A DNA stretch of 12,971 nt from Oehlia diaphana (Eukaryota; Glomeromycota; Glomeromycetes; Glomerales; Glomeraceae), in NCBI GenBank assembly GCA_003833135.1, contig QZLH01002496.1:1-12971 (forward strand). Direction: 5' to 3'. Under the pieces are notes generated by a model that saw only the letters and a program-made list of their open reading frames with translations, ran no database searches and was not told the origin of the DNA. The position numbers were made by a program, and so were the translations under genes. Shown one piece after another: positions 1 to 9,187 of the stretch (position 1 is its first letter; each line of letters opens with the position of its first letter).

Positions 1-70
1 TCAGTAATATTTTACACACAATTCAATTTATTTATATCAAAGAATTTTTTTAATTATAAAAGTTATATTT

Positions 71-87
71 GGGGGACGAAGTCCCCC
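71..87. repeat. Perfect G/C hairpin in A+T-rich DNA
   Basis: GGGGGAC, loop GAA, GTCCCCC: a perfect 7-bp stem with a 3-nt loop, surrounded by almost pure A+T. The same kind of short GGGGGAC/GTCCCCC hairpin is, to my recollection, scattered through Rhizophagus sequence, so this is probably a dispersed palindromic repeat or the end of one. It is not followed by a T-run typical of a terminator, and the genome is eukaryotic. Its function is unknown. Confidence 0.6.
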
Positions 88-1213
88 AGCAAATCGCATA
101 TTCTAGTTGTTTAATAAAGATTTAAGAACCGTAATAAGTAATTAAAAATAAAAATAATAAAAATTAAAATTATTTATTTTTCATAAAGAACTGTTCCTAT
201 TTGGTAGCTGTTTATTTATTATTTCACCTACAAATTTTTATCTGCTTATAAAAATCCGAATCCGAACTCTATACCAAGCATCACAAAAATATATTGACGT
301 AAATTATATTCATGTTAAAAAGAAATAAGTGATATTTCCGAATAAATTAAAAATAAATTTTTATCACCTAATTTCTAATTTTCATTACACAACTATTCAA
401 TCTATTATATCTTGTACACCAAGAGGATTCGCTTCACGTTCAAAAAAGAGGTTGCGTCACATTCTTTCAAATGACTTGACTAATTTATTAACTTCTAGCA
501 AAGCTTAAATAAATACGTAATAGGGATTCGCAAATATATGCAATATATTTTTTCTTAATATGTATATAATTATGACGAAATTTCAAAAAAAAAAAAAATT
601 ATTTCTGGCCAAGCCCTGACTTTTTTTGTGCGGGATTCACCATTTTTAGAAATTTATATGAATACTTAAATTTTACAATGAGTTATTTTTTCGATTGTTT
701 GGAAATCGGAGCAAGATTTTTTATTTTTTTCTCAAACTTTACCCTTTTTTCTCACATATTCTTTCTTTTTTCACATTCTAACCGATTAATAAATAAATAA
801 AATATTTTCTTTCACACACTTAAATATTTTAAATAATTGTATACAAAATAACAATATCAACAAAAATAAATGACAGATCCATGATATAATCGCTGATCAT
901 TTAGACCCGGTTAATCCAGATTGGCTCAGAAATAATTAATCTGTTTTTCGTGTATTAATAAATATAATCAATCTATGGATTAAAAGCCAAAAAAAGAATT
1001 TTTTTTTTTTCATAAGTAAATCTTTAAAAAATCAAAGAAAAAATGAAATGTACATATAGAAACATGAGAAAAATTCTTACACAAACAAAAAATAACGTTA
1101 AGTTTATGTTTTGAAACGAACAGTGAATCATAAAATCTGGTATTTATCTTATGAGATATGAAGTGATTATGATCCCGTGATACGATGATATCGATGATAG
1201 ATTGTTTTCCCAT
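88..1213. other. A+T-rich intergenic region, no gene seen
   Basis: I see no convincing coding region on either strand. The stretch has poly-A/T runs (for example near 580-598 and 998-1010) and no RNA gene. A minus-strand open stretch at 1010-1213 (67 codons) resembles no family I know and has no supporting context. Confidence 0.5.
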
Positions 1214-1220
1214 TATAAAA
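1214..1220 (+). promoter_or_regulatory. Possible TATA box of the BTB pseudogene
   Basis: TATAAAA lies about 155 bp before the first recognisable BTB codon. In DNA this A+T-rich such a match is weak evidence. It is listed only because it sits between the empty upstream region and the gene. Confidence 0.2.
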
Positions 1221-1369
1221 TTTTCGCATAATCCATTTTGATCATTCCATTTTTGGTAACTTGTTTGATTATGGGTGTAGTAGAATTAGTCATATCTTGG
1301 ATGAATTTAAATTTTCAAATAAATTTTCACTCTTTTTCACAACGTTTAAACATTTTTAATAAAGTTTAA

Positions 1370-2879
1370 GTACAATTTCTTTCAAAATTAAGTCAAAATT
1401 ATATTGAATTATTATATGATGATGAATATTATGATATTACAATTGAAGTCGGTAAAGATCCTAATATAAGAGTCTTTTTTGCCCATATGAACATTTTATG
1501 TTACCGTTCTCCGTATTTACGACAAACTTTAGCCTCTAATAAAAAAAATAAAGATAAAGACTTAACTCATATCAAATTACCAAACGTATCACCTGAAATC
1601 TTTCAAGTTATCTTGAAGTAAGTTTTATATGTACAATAAATATATTATGTTTATATTATGTTTATTCAAACTTTAAAAATATCTAAAGTACTTTTCCCAT
1701 TCAGTGAAAGAATACCACCATAAATATACCTTTAAAACAAAAATTCAAAGTCCTATTAGCTGCGGATGAGCTACTTCTTCAAGAACCAATTGACTATTTA
1801 CAAAAGTATTTTATTGAAAATAATTCAGTATGGATGGAACAACATTTTGAACTTATTCATAGAACGAGCTTTCAATCAAATTCTTTATTGAAACTTCAAC
1901 AATTTTGTACAAATTTTATGTTAAAATCCCCAGAGAAAATATTCGAATCACTTGACTTTACTTCGCTTCCTGAAAAATCTTTAATTCAACTTATTAAAAG
2001 TGATGACTTACAGATGAAAGAAATTGAAGTTTGGGATCATGTATTAAAATGGGGTCTCGCACAAAATCCTAAACTTAATCCTGACCCTAATACTTGGTCA
2101 GACGATGACTCTAAAACAATGGAAAATACTTTGCAACATTGTTTACCTTTAGTTAGATTTTTTTGTTTATCATTCATAGATTTCTTACAAAAAGTTCGTC
2201 CCTATAAAAAGCTCTTAAAACGTCAACTTTATGAAGATTTGTTAAAATCTCATTTGGAGCCTAATAGTGAGCCAAATGACAGTATTTTACTTCCTAGGAA
2301 AATTAAAATCGAGAGCATTATCGATACGAAAATTGTTAATTTAGAAATTGTTTCAACTATTTCGAAATGGATTGATAAAACAATTATTATTAATAATAGC
2401 AAATTTGATCATATGAGATAGTTATATTTACAATATAAATTTCAATTATTATTAAGAGGAAGTCGAGATGAATTTTCTCCTAGAAAATTTCTTGAATTAT
2501 GTAATGGTAAGAATAATACTATTACTTTTATTAAAGTAAGAGGAACGGAAGAAATTCTTGGTGGATATAATCCTTTAAAATGGGAATCATCTGGTTGGGG
2601 TAAAACTAAAGATAGTTTTATTTTTTCTTTTAAAAATAAAAATGTTAAACGTGCAATAATTAGTAATATAGAAAACACAGAAAAAGCATTGGATTATAGC
2701 AGTAATCATGGTCCATATTTTGGCAATGATATAATTATATAACTTCTAATAATGAATCTAGGCATTACAATTATATCATTTGTAAAAAGAGTTATTATGA
2801 AAGGGTGATAAGAGATACCACAGATTATTTTTCAATAGAAGATTACGAGGTATTCCAAATCTTGGAAAGAAATGTGTAG
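1370..2879 (+). pseudogene. Broken BTB-BACK-TLDc gene
   Basis: Members of this family combine a BTB dimerisation domain (often a cullin-3 adaptor), a BACK linker and a TLDc domain; they are very numerous in Rhizophagus. The BTB part is encoded at 1370-1617 (motifs QNYIELLYDDEYYDITIEV, then RSPYLRQTL, then KLPNVSPEIFQVIL). A GTAAGT donor at 1618 and TTCAG acceptor ending at 1704 suggest one intron. The BACK part follows from about 1708 (LLAADELLLQE, MEQHFELIHRTSF, LPEKSLIQL, MKEIEVWDHVLKWGLAQNP). The TLDc part lies at 2422-2879 (LLLRGSRDEF, TFIKVRGTEEILGGYNP, KDSFIFSF, then FSIEDYEVFQI). Defects: codon TAA at 1367-1369 stands where the start is expected; the best splice pair joins out of frame; TAG at 2419-2421 follows FDHMR; a one-base loss near 2740 makes TAA at 2740-2742, after which the frame resumes at 2742 and ends at TAG 2877-2879. 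The longest intact piece, 1834-2421, carries only BACK. Pseudogene status is inferred; assembly errors could explain single lesions but hardly all four. Confidence 0.85.
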
Positions 2880-2908
2880 TATTTTAAATTAAAGTGATGT
2901 TTTTTCGT

Positions 2909-2914
2909 AATAAA
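2909..2914 (+). promoter_or_regulatory. Candidate polyadenylation signal
   Basis: AATAAA lies 30 bp after the ancestral stop of the BTB-TLDc pseudogene, a sensible place for its former mRNA 3' end. The motif is common by chance in this composition. Confidence 0.3.
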
Positions 2915-3087
2915 AAAAGATTTTTATAAAAAATATAATATTGTCTTGTTTACGCATAATATTTTTTTTATCTCTTCTAAATGTTTGATTCGTGAGACAA
3001 ATTTTTAAATTTATAATAATTTTATCTCATAAATAGCGCGAAAACGATATCTAACTATATTGTGAAACATTATGAAAATATTAGAGT

Positions 3088-3130
3088 TTGTATCCGTTCA
3101 TCCGGACATCCGATTTTACTTGTATCCGTT
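3088..3130. repeat. Paired TTGTATCCGTT direct repeats
   Basis: The 11-mer TTGTATCCGTT occurs at 3088-3098 and 3120-3130, 32 bp apart, with ATCCGGAC and ATCCGAT variants between them. Related GTATCC/GGATAC words recur near 9386, 9449 and 9470, which suggests a dispersed repeat family. Confidence 0.5.
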
Positions 3131-3192
3131 TAAAAAAAGTCATTTCCAGCAGTAGTAGTAGAAGTAGAGGCAGGTGTATTAGTTTCAGGCAT
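3130..3192 (-). other. 20-codon Thr/Ser-rich open frame, possible gene remnant
   Basis: An ATG at 3192 opens a frame reading MPETNTPASTSTTTAGNDFF before TAA at 3130-3132. The TS-rich part comes from a short AGT/GTA trinucleotide repeat on the plus strand (about 3151-3163). It reads like the disordered N-terminus of a longer protein cut short, but nothing downstream on the minus strand continues it in a way I recognise. Chance is quite possible. Confidence 0.2.
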
Positions 3193-3466
3193 AGTCCTTT
3201 TATGGCTCAGATAAAAAATTGTGCTACACTCGGAGTGAAACTGATGTGAGTGGGAAATACAAGCATCAATATATGGTTTAATTTATACCTCACAGATAAG
3301 TCGGATTTTGCATCATTGCACTAAGATATCTTTTAAACGTTCAAATACTACATTACTATAATTCATCTCTAAATAGTATTTGTCTTTCAATGTGTTTATA
3401 GGTTTTCTGCGGCTTGTCAGTAGTATTCTATCGTACAACAAAAAGTTTTTGACAAAATATATACAG

Positions 3467-3824
3467 GGTAAGGTTATAATAAAATTTTCAGAATGATTAC
3501 GTGACTGAATGAAAACTAGAAAATGATCATTTTATTGAGTTTTTTCCAGAATTTTTATTACTAGTATAGTTCAGTTCGAAGGGTGAGGTTTTACTTTGGT
3601 GGAATGAATAATGTACTTCTACTTACTAGATTTCCCTGTGATTTTTTTAATACATATCTTTTGTAACAAGTAACATTTACTACTCTTCTAGAAACAAAAT
3701 AAAAAAAATAAAATAAAATAAAATTAAAATTTTCCAGAATTTTTTTTATAGGGTCGAGTTATTTCGGTCCTACTTGTTTCATGAAAGTGATGCTTAATAG
3801 AGTTTTTTTGGTTGCAACCTTACC
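3467..3824. repeat. Possible worn inverted-repeat element
   Basis: GGTAAGGTT at 3467-3475 is matched in inverted orientation by AACCTTACC at 3816-3824, about 350 bp apart. The inside is non-coding and contains repeated TTTTCCAGAAT-like words. Nine matching bases alone are weak; a decayed MITE is one reading. Confidence 0.2.
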
Positions 3825-4077
3825 TATACGAAGTTTTTACGGTGGTCCTGTTGGCTCTACAAAATATCTAAATTTTCACTACTTGTGAATAAAAGGATCC
3901 AGAAATATATAAAATGAGTTAGCGTAACTGCAGAAGCATCGTTTTTTCAGGGCCGGAATTATGATAATTTTGGACTGTATCCAAAAAAGGTAATAGCTTT
4001 CCATCGGGCATTGTCTATAAAGGAAAGATTTTCGTGATTTTTTTTTTTATGTATAATTTTCAGCGTTTGACTGCATG

Positions 4078-4089
4078 ATGCAGCTGCAT
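4078..4089. promoter_or_regulatory. 12-bp palindrome upstream of the kinase gene
   Basis: ATGCAGCTGCAT is a perfect 12-bp palindrome containing the E-box CAGCTG, 32 bp before the TATA box. About 10 bp further on, TGTGT (4098-4102) and ACACA (4109-4113) form another small inverted repeat. Position suggests a transcription-factor site in the promoter; this is inference. Confidence 0.3.
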
Positions 4090-4120
4090 GAAGCTCGTGT
4101 GTAACATCACACATGCGACA

Positions 4121-4128
4121 TATAAATA
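4121..4128 (+). promoter_or_regulatory. TATA box of the kinase-Sel1 gene
   Basis: TATAAATA matches the eukaryotic TATA consensus and lies 33 bp before the ATG at 4162, in a locally more G/C-containing stretch, so it stands out more than most A/T words here. It implies a very short 5' leader or a start slightly downstream. Confidence 0.45.
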
Positions 4129-4161
4129 CACATGTTTTAAACTCTGAAAGCCTTTTAGAAA

Positions 4162-6780
4162 ATGGCAAGCAGTTCCAATAAAAAAAATATTGATACAGAC
4201 AAACTTATTCAATGGGTCGAGGACGGTATTGCTGAAGATTATTTAAATTATTATGTTTATAGCGAATTTAAAAATATTAGATTTATAAGTCATGGAGCAT
4301 TTAGCAAAGTATATAAGGCTACTTGGGGAAGTTCAAATACTATTGTTGCATTAAAATCTTTTGAGAGAAATGACCTTATTATGAAAGAAATTGTTAATGA
4401 GGTACTGTATAACATTATTATGATTACGTATTGTTTGTTAACAGTTAGCTAATTACTTCTATGTATAGATAAAATTATTGCATAAAGTTAGCCTTCATGT
4501 AAATATTATCCAGTTTTTTGGTATCACTAAAAGAGAAAGTAAGTACTAATTATACAAATTTAATTGAAAGATCATATAAATTAATTTATCCATTTTATAT
4601 TTAGATAATGAAGATGATATAGATCCAACTTCAAATTATTTGCTTATTCTTGAGTATGCAGATAATGGTACATTAGGAAATTATTTAAAAGATAATTTCA
4701 GTAAATTAGATTGGAACGTAAAATTACAATTTGCCATACAAATTGCCGATGCAGTCTCATGTATACATCAAAACAATATCGTTCATTGTGACTTAGTAAG
4801 TATTCTATTAACTTTTGATTTTTCATTTTAAATATAAAATACTAAATTGGTATTGCTTTATTAAATAGCATTCGGATAATATATTAATTCATCAGAATAC
4901 AGTAAAATTAGCAGATTTTGGACTTTCACGTAAATTAGCTGAAGTATCAACTCAAAACAATATATATGGAAAAATAGCTTACATTGATCCACAACATTTT
5001 CGAGAACAAACAGATAAAAATAATAACATTGGTTATCACTATAAACCAAATAAGAAATCAGATGTATACAGTGTCGGTATACTTCTATGGGAAATATCAT
5101 CTGGGCAAAAACCATTTAATTCTTATAATAAATATTTTTATCAACAACTAATTTTAATGTTGGAAGTTTTAAATGGAAAAAGAGAGTCGCCTATTCCTAA
5201 TACACCAATTGATTATGTCAATATTTATACAAGTATAATTTTAATATTACCAAATATTTGTTTTTGACTTACCAATATTAATCTACTAATATTAATTTTA
5301 TTCTCATTTTTTAGAGTGTTGGGAAAATAACCCTAATGATCGACCAGATATGCAACAAGTATTGTCAAGTTTAAAATTAATTAATTTGAATATAATTGAC
5401 ACAAAAACCCTATTAACCAATGAAAGCAATACTATAATTACTATTGAAAATAATGAGTCACTCAGTAATGATAACATTAGTAATAATCAATTAAATTTTA
5501 AAAATGAGGCTATTGAGCAGATTAGCAATAATGATTTAAATAATGAAAGTATTATTAATGAATTATTATCACTACATAAAAATACTATTCAAAAAGAAAT
5601 TAGTAAAAAAGGTTTTATTAAATTAATTAAACAACACATAATAATGGGAAATAAAAGTGAAATAGAAATATTTAACTATTTATTAGATAATATGAATAAG
5701 CTACAAAATCTTTTTCTTTTAGCAATTTTTTATCATTATGGCATAATAATTAGTATAAATGAAAGTAAAGCATTTGAATTATATAAAAAAGCTGCCGAAG
5801 AAGGTCATAATAGTTCTATAAATTATCTTGGGGATTGTTATCAACATGGAATAGGAACTAAAAAAAATGAAATTAAGGCATTTGAACTATACAATGAAGC
5901 AGTTGAAAAGGGTCAAGTTAATGCAATAGATAGTTTAGGATATTGCTATCAACATGGAATAGGAACAAAAGTAAATGAAAATAAAGCATTTGAATTATAT
6001 AATTTGGCTGTCAAAAAAGGTCATGTTGATTCAATGTATAGTCTTGCATATTGTTATCAATATGGAATAGGAACTGAAAAAAATGAAATTAAAGCATTTG
6101 AATTATATAAAAAAGCTGTTGAAAAAGGTCATATTGATTCAATGAATGATCTTGGATATTGTTATCAATTTGGAATAGGAACTGAAAAAAATGAAATTAA
6201 AGCATTTAAATTATATCTTAAAGCTGCAGAAAAAGGTCATCTCATTTCAATGAATAATCTTGGATATTGTTATCAATATGGGATAGGAACTGAAAAAAAT
6301 GAAAACAATGCATTTGAATTATATAATAAGGCTGCTGAAAAAGGTCATATTAATACAATATATAATCTTGCAGAATGTTATTATTATGGAATAGGAATTA
6401 AAAAAAATAACCTTAAAGCATTTGAATTATATAAGGAAGCTGCTGAAAAGGGTCATATTTATTCAATTAATGACATTGGATATTGTTATCAACATGGGAT
6501 AGGGACTGAAAAAAATGAAATTAAAGCATTTGAATTATATAAAGAAGCTGTCAAGAAAGATCATATCAATTCAATAAATGATCTTGGATATTGTTACCAA
6601 TATGGAATAGGAACTGAAAAAAATGAAATTAAAGCATTTGAATTATATAAAGAAGCTGCTAAAAAAAGTCATATTGATTCAGTAAATGAACTTATTTATT
6701 GTTATCAATATGGAATAGGGACTGAAAAAAATGAAATTAAAGCATTTGAATTATACAATGAATATAAAAATAATTTATAA
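4162..6780 (+). CDS. Protein kinase with Sel1-like repeats, five exons
   Basis: Exons 4162-4401, 4469-4538, 4605-4795, 4869-5232 and 5315-6780 join in frame to 776 codons plus stop; all four introns are GT-AG (66-82 nt). Residues 1-35 are a short leader. The kinase domain spans about 36-318: degenerate glycine loop SHGAFSKV (43-50), VALK lysine K65, likely alpha-C Glu E80, hinge LILEYADNG (117-125), catalytic loop IVHCDLHSDNIL (162-173, Asp166, Asn171), DFG at 183-185, YIDP (205-208) in place of [15 protein letters not shown] (231-242) and WENNPNDRP (291-299). Arg of HRD is Cys, so it is a non-RD kinase of tyrosine-kinase-like type, expected to phosphorylate Ser/Thr. An Asn-rich linker (about 319-421) leads to ten Sel1-like units (422-776), a TPR-like protein-binding solenoid. 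No signal peptide or membrane segment is seen, so it is probably cytoplasmic. Targets are unknown. The clean frame over five exons argues it is functional. Confidence 0.92.
5713..6777 (+). repeat. Coding tandem repeat, 108-bp Sel1 units x10
   Basis: Ten units start at 5713, 5821, 5929, 6037, 6145, 6253, 6361, 6469, 6577 and 6685 with an invariant 108-bp (36-residue) period; the last is cut short by the stop codon. The consensus has [19 protein letters not shown] followed by [11 protein letters not shown]. Units are close to identical over long stretches at DNA level, including synonymous positions, while units 1 and 7 ([17 protein letters not shown]) have diverged. This implies recent unit duplication or gene conversion inside the gene. 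Confidence 0.95.
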
Positions 6781-7738
6781 TTGTTTCTTTGTCTAGTTAT
6801 TTAGGTTAATAGTATTTAATATATATAACTTACTTATATAGACTATTTAGTGAAGATGAATTCCAATATTCTTAGTTAATATCCTAGAATATGATTGGTA
6901 TTTAAACGTGTACAGACAGACATGAAATCCGAAATGGAGTGTACCTAGACGGAAGTGATCAATGCTTATGCTTTGTAATGCAACCACTTTGCTAACAACT
7001 TATAATTTTTTAAATGTAGTGTAAAATTAATATTACAGTACATTACACACAAACCATGTTAAGATACTTATTATTGGTCTTGTAGGGACATCATACAATA
7101 GTTAGTATAACATTAATTTTAATATTAATTTATTTTCATGTATATTTAATATAAATTGTAGCAAATTATTGTAAAATACATTATAAATACTATCTGCTAT
7201 GGTCCACCCTAATTGATCTAATGTATTCGATTTTCTCCAAACCGAATTTTAAATGCATCCTTCTACGCATCCAAATTTCAAAGATCTAAAACTAACCGTC
7301 TAAAAAAAGAAAGAAACAAATGGTGTTAGTAAGACTTTATTAAAATGCCTTTCAAAGTTTAAAAAAAATCAGATAAACTAAGTTTCGTAATGATACATAC
7401 AAAACTCAATCTTCCAGTAGTATCCTACAAAAAGTAAATAGAGGAACGTCAACAAAACTTTTTTTAAAAAAAATCAAAAAAGTAAAGTTCATGACGAACT
7501 CTCTTTATTTTTTCCAATGGCCTAGTCCGTCTGAATCTATAAAATAGAAAGTTCCAAATTTTGAAACACTAAAATATGAGCAATAAAAACGTCAATAAAA
7601 AAATTTTTAAGGTCTTCAAATAATTATTGTAAACTTACCGATTCTGCAATATCTGAATTGGAGCCAAAGTTCCTACAAAAAAAAAAAAAAAAGTTAAAGT
7701 CCATTTTTTTAAAGTTTCAAAATTTTTTTTTCGAAACT
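6781..7738. other. Intergenic region, no gene seen
   Basis: A+T-rich sequence after the kinase gene with no open frame of note on either strand and no obvious AATAAA directly after the stop. It contains ACGTCAACAAAA (about 7446) and ACGTCAATAAAA (about 7591), roughly 144 bp apart, CCTACAAAAA words at about 7426 and 7672, and a run of 17 A at 7677-7693. These hint at an old tandem or dispersed repeat. Confidence 0.45.
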
Positions 7739-7741
7739 TAG

Positions 7742-8007
7742 GCTGTTCCAACTTAATTATTTGTTTAACGTCCTCCCCCCCTCCATTTTTTAAAAAATTT
7801 GAGATTTAATAAACATATATTAACAAATATCCCCTCTATTTTTGAAAAAATTTAAAAGCTAATAAACATATAGTGCCTTTAAATTTCACCTGAAATTTTT
7901 AAATTTTCCTATGTTTATTTATTTGGTTTGTTTAACTTAAGCCCCTCTCCCCCCTTAATTTTTTCAAAAGGCCTGGACATTAAACAAACAATTAATTTGG
8001 AACAGCC
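7742..8007. mobile_element. MITE with 33-bp terminal inverted repeats and TTA target duplication
   Basis: The left end 7742-7774 (starting GGCTGTTCCAA, ending GTCC) and the right end 7975-8007 (ending TTGGAACAGCC) are inverted copies matching at 30 of 33 positions. Both ends are flanked directly by TTA (7739-7741 and 8008-8010), a 3-bp target-site duplication. The 266-bp body has no coding capacity, so it is a non-autonomous element moved by a transposase elsewhere. A TTA duplication and ends starting GG fit the PIF/Harbinger superfamily; a TA-duplicating family is the alternative if one base is counted with the ends. Inside are C-rich tracts and an internal 53-bp duplication. Confidence 0.85.
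7781..7872. repeat. Internal 53-bp tandem duplication in the MITE
   Basis: Copies at 7781-7819 and 7834-7872 are both 39 bp, begin CCTC, end TAATAAACATAT and match at 33 of 39 positions, with a 53-bp period. The duplication is about as diverged as the terminal repeats, so it may predate insertion and belong to the family consensus. Confidence 0.65.
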
Positions 8008-8010
8008 TTA

Positions 8011-8814
8011 CCTGTCCCACATGTCTAAAAGAAAAAATCAAACTTTTTTTTCATCTAGCACAAAGTGTTTGTATTGAAAAAACCACTTCTTTTGATATCA
8101 TTGTAAAAAAAGGCTTTATAGTAAAGATGATCATCAGTCCTACCAGTCTTACTCCAGTAGGTAGCAAGTAAGTAACGGAAATTGGTCAAGTAAGTAATGT
8201 AAAGCTACTAATTACTCCCTATATATAAGGCACGGAACATATAGTTAATTATAGTTACTTTACGTACTTTAATATGTCACATGACTTTACATTGCTAAAG
8301 TCGGTATATATGTTTAATATAAAAAAATACATTTGTGGCCATTATAGCCAGTAAAATAATTAAACAATTAATTAATTAAACAATATAATAAATTTATAGT
8401 GTGATAACTTATCGACTTTATTGTAAAGAGCGCAAAAAATTTTACGTAATATATTGTCTAAATTACCGATATTTAACTAGTTATTTAACTACAAACAGAA
8501 CACTACTAAACGGATCATCGCCTGAGTTTTTTTCAAATGGCAATATATCGGCTGATGGCTCATTTTTTTTAACTTAGTTAATTTTTGATTGGTTAAACAT
8601 AAAATTTTATTGCCAAAAGAAATTTTTTAAAATAATCTTATTTAATGAAATTTTATTTGCAAATATTAAAATTTAAGTCACACATTTTCGATTTTAAAGA
8701 AAAAAATCACTGTATTTATTTTTAATGAAGTGATACAAATAAAAAAACAAAATAATAAATAAAAAAGATAAGTAAATTAAAATGATCAAGAAGAAAAGAT
8801 GCTAATAAAAAAAT
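8011..8814. other. Intergenic region, no gene seen
   Basis: A+T-rich DNA without a convincing frame. There is a loose inverted resemblance between AAGTAAGTAATGTAAAG near 8190 and AGTTACTTTACGTACTT near 8254, and between TGGCAATA near 8537 and TATTGCCA near 8609. Neither is strong enough to call an element. Confidence 0.4.
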
Positions 8815-9160
8815 GAAATAACAATGGAGTAATGGAAAGTAATAGAAGATGAAAGGGAGTAAAAAAGAGCAATGAAAAGTGATAGGAAACAAAAAGGGTA
8901 AATAGGACATGATGGATAATGGGAGACAAAAAAGAGTGATGAGAGACGAAAGGAAGTGATGGGAGACGAAAAGAAGTGATGGTAAGTAAACAAGAAAGAA
9001 AAAGAAATAATTGAAAATGAAAAGATGTAATAGAAATAGTGGAAGATGAAAAGGAGTGATGGGAGACAAAAAAGAGTGATGAGAGATAAAAAGAAGTGAT
9101 GGGAAAAGAAAAGAAGTGAAAGAGACAAAAAGAAATGATGGGAAGTAAATAAGAAATAAA
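8815..9160. repeat. Purine-rich 20-bp minisatellite
   Basis: The plus strand is almost wholly A and G with a repeated AGTGATGGGAGACGAAAAGA-like unit. The anchor word AGTGAT falls at 8935, 8955, 8975 and again at 9055, 9075 and 9095 (then AGTGAA at 9115), giving an exact 20-bp period in two clusters separated by degenerate copies. Long minus-strand open frames here (within 8722-9128) are pyrimidine-strand readings of the repeat, rich in Phe, Leu and Ser, and not genes. Confidence 0.85.
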
Positions 9161-9187
9161 AAAAAATTCCTTTCTTTATTAATTGTA

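Larger units (their letters stand above)
2915..4077. other. Spacer with degraded repeats, no intact gene
   Basis: This stretch between the pseudogene and the kinase gene holds short direct repeats (TTGTATCCGTT twice), an AGT-rich microsatellite, a 20-codon minus-strand reading frame, an A/TAAAA microsatellite around 3696-3730, and a possible worn inverted-repeat element at 3467-3824. The wording TTTTCCAGAATTTTT recurs about 3545 and 3730. No recognisable protein domain is present. Confidence 0.45.

Noticed and set aside
1010..1213. 67-codon minus-strand frame
   Set aside because: Low-complexity Phe/His/Ile composition at an isolated place with no splice or family support.
2442..2678. 78-codon minus-strand frame
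   Set aside because: Antisense shadow of the TLDc part of the BTB pseudogene.
3959..4168. 69-codon minus-strand frame with several Cys and His
   Set aside because: It overlaps the promoter and start of the kinase gene and shows no recognisable zinc-binding spacing or homologue.
4162..4831. Two short separate kinase genes from single-exon frames at 4162-4452 and 4640-4831
   Set aside because: They are joined by GT-AG introns into one continuous kinase domain; the apparent stops lie in introns.
4861..5115. 84-codon minus-strand frame
   Set aside because: Antisense shadow of kinase exon 4, which has clear kinase motifs on the plus strand.
5713..6777. Regular 108-bp repeats taken as a CRISPR-like or non-coding satellite
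   Set aside because: The period is exactly 36 codons and each unit encodes a Sel1-like motif in frame, so it is a coding repeat.
8722..9128. Two overlapping minus-strand open frames of 108-115 codons rich in Phe, Leu and Ser
   Set aside because: They are translations of the pyrimidine strand of the 20-bp minisatellite; both frames are open because the strand lacks stop-forming bases.
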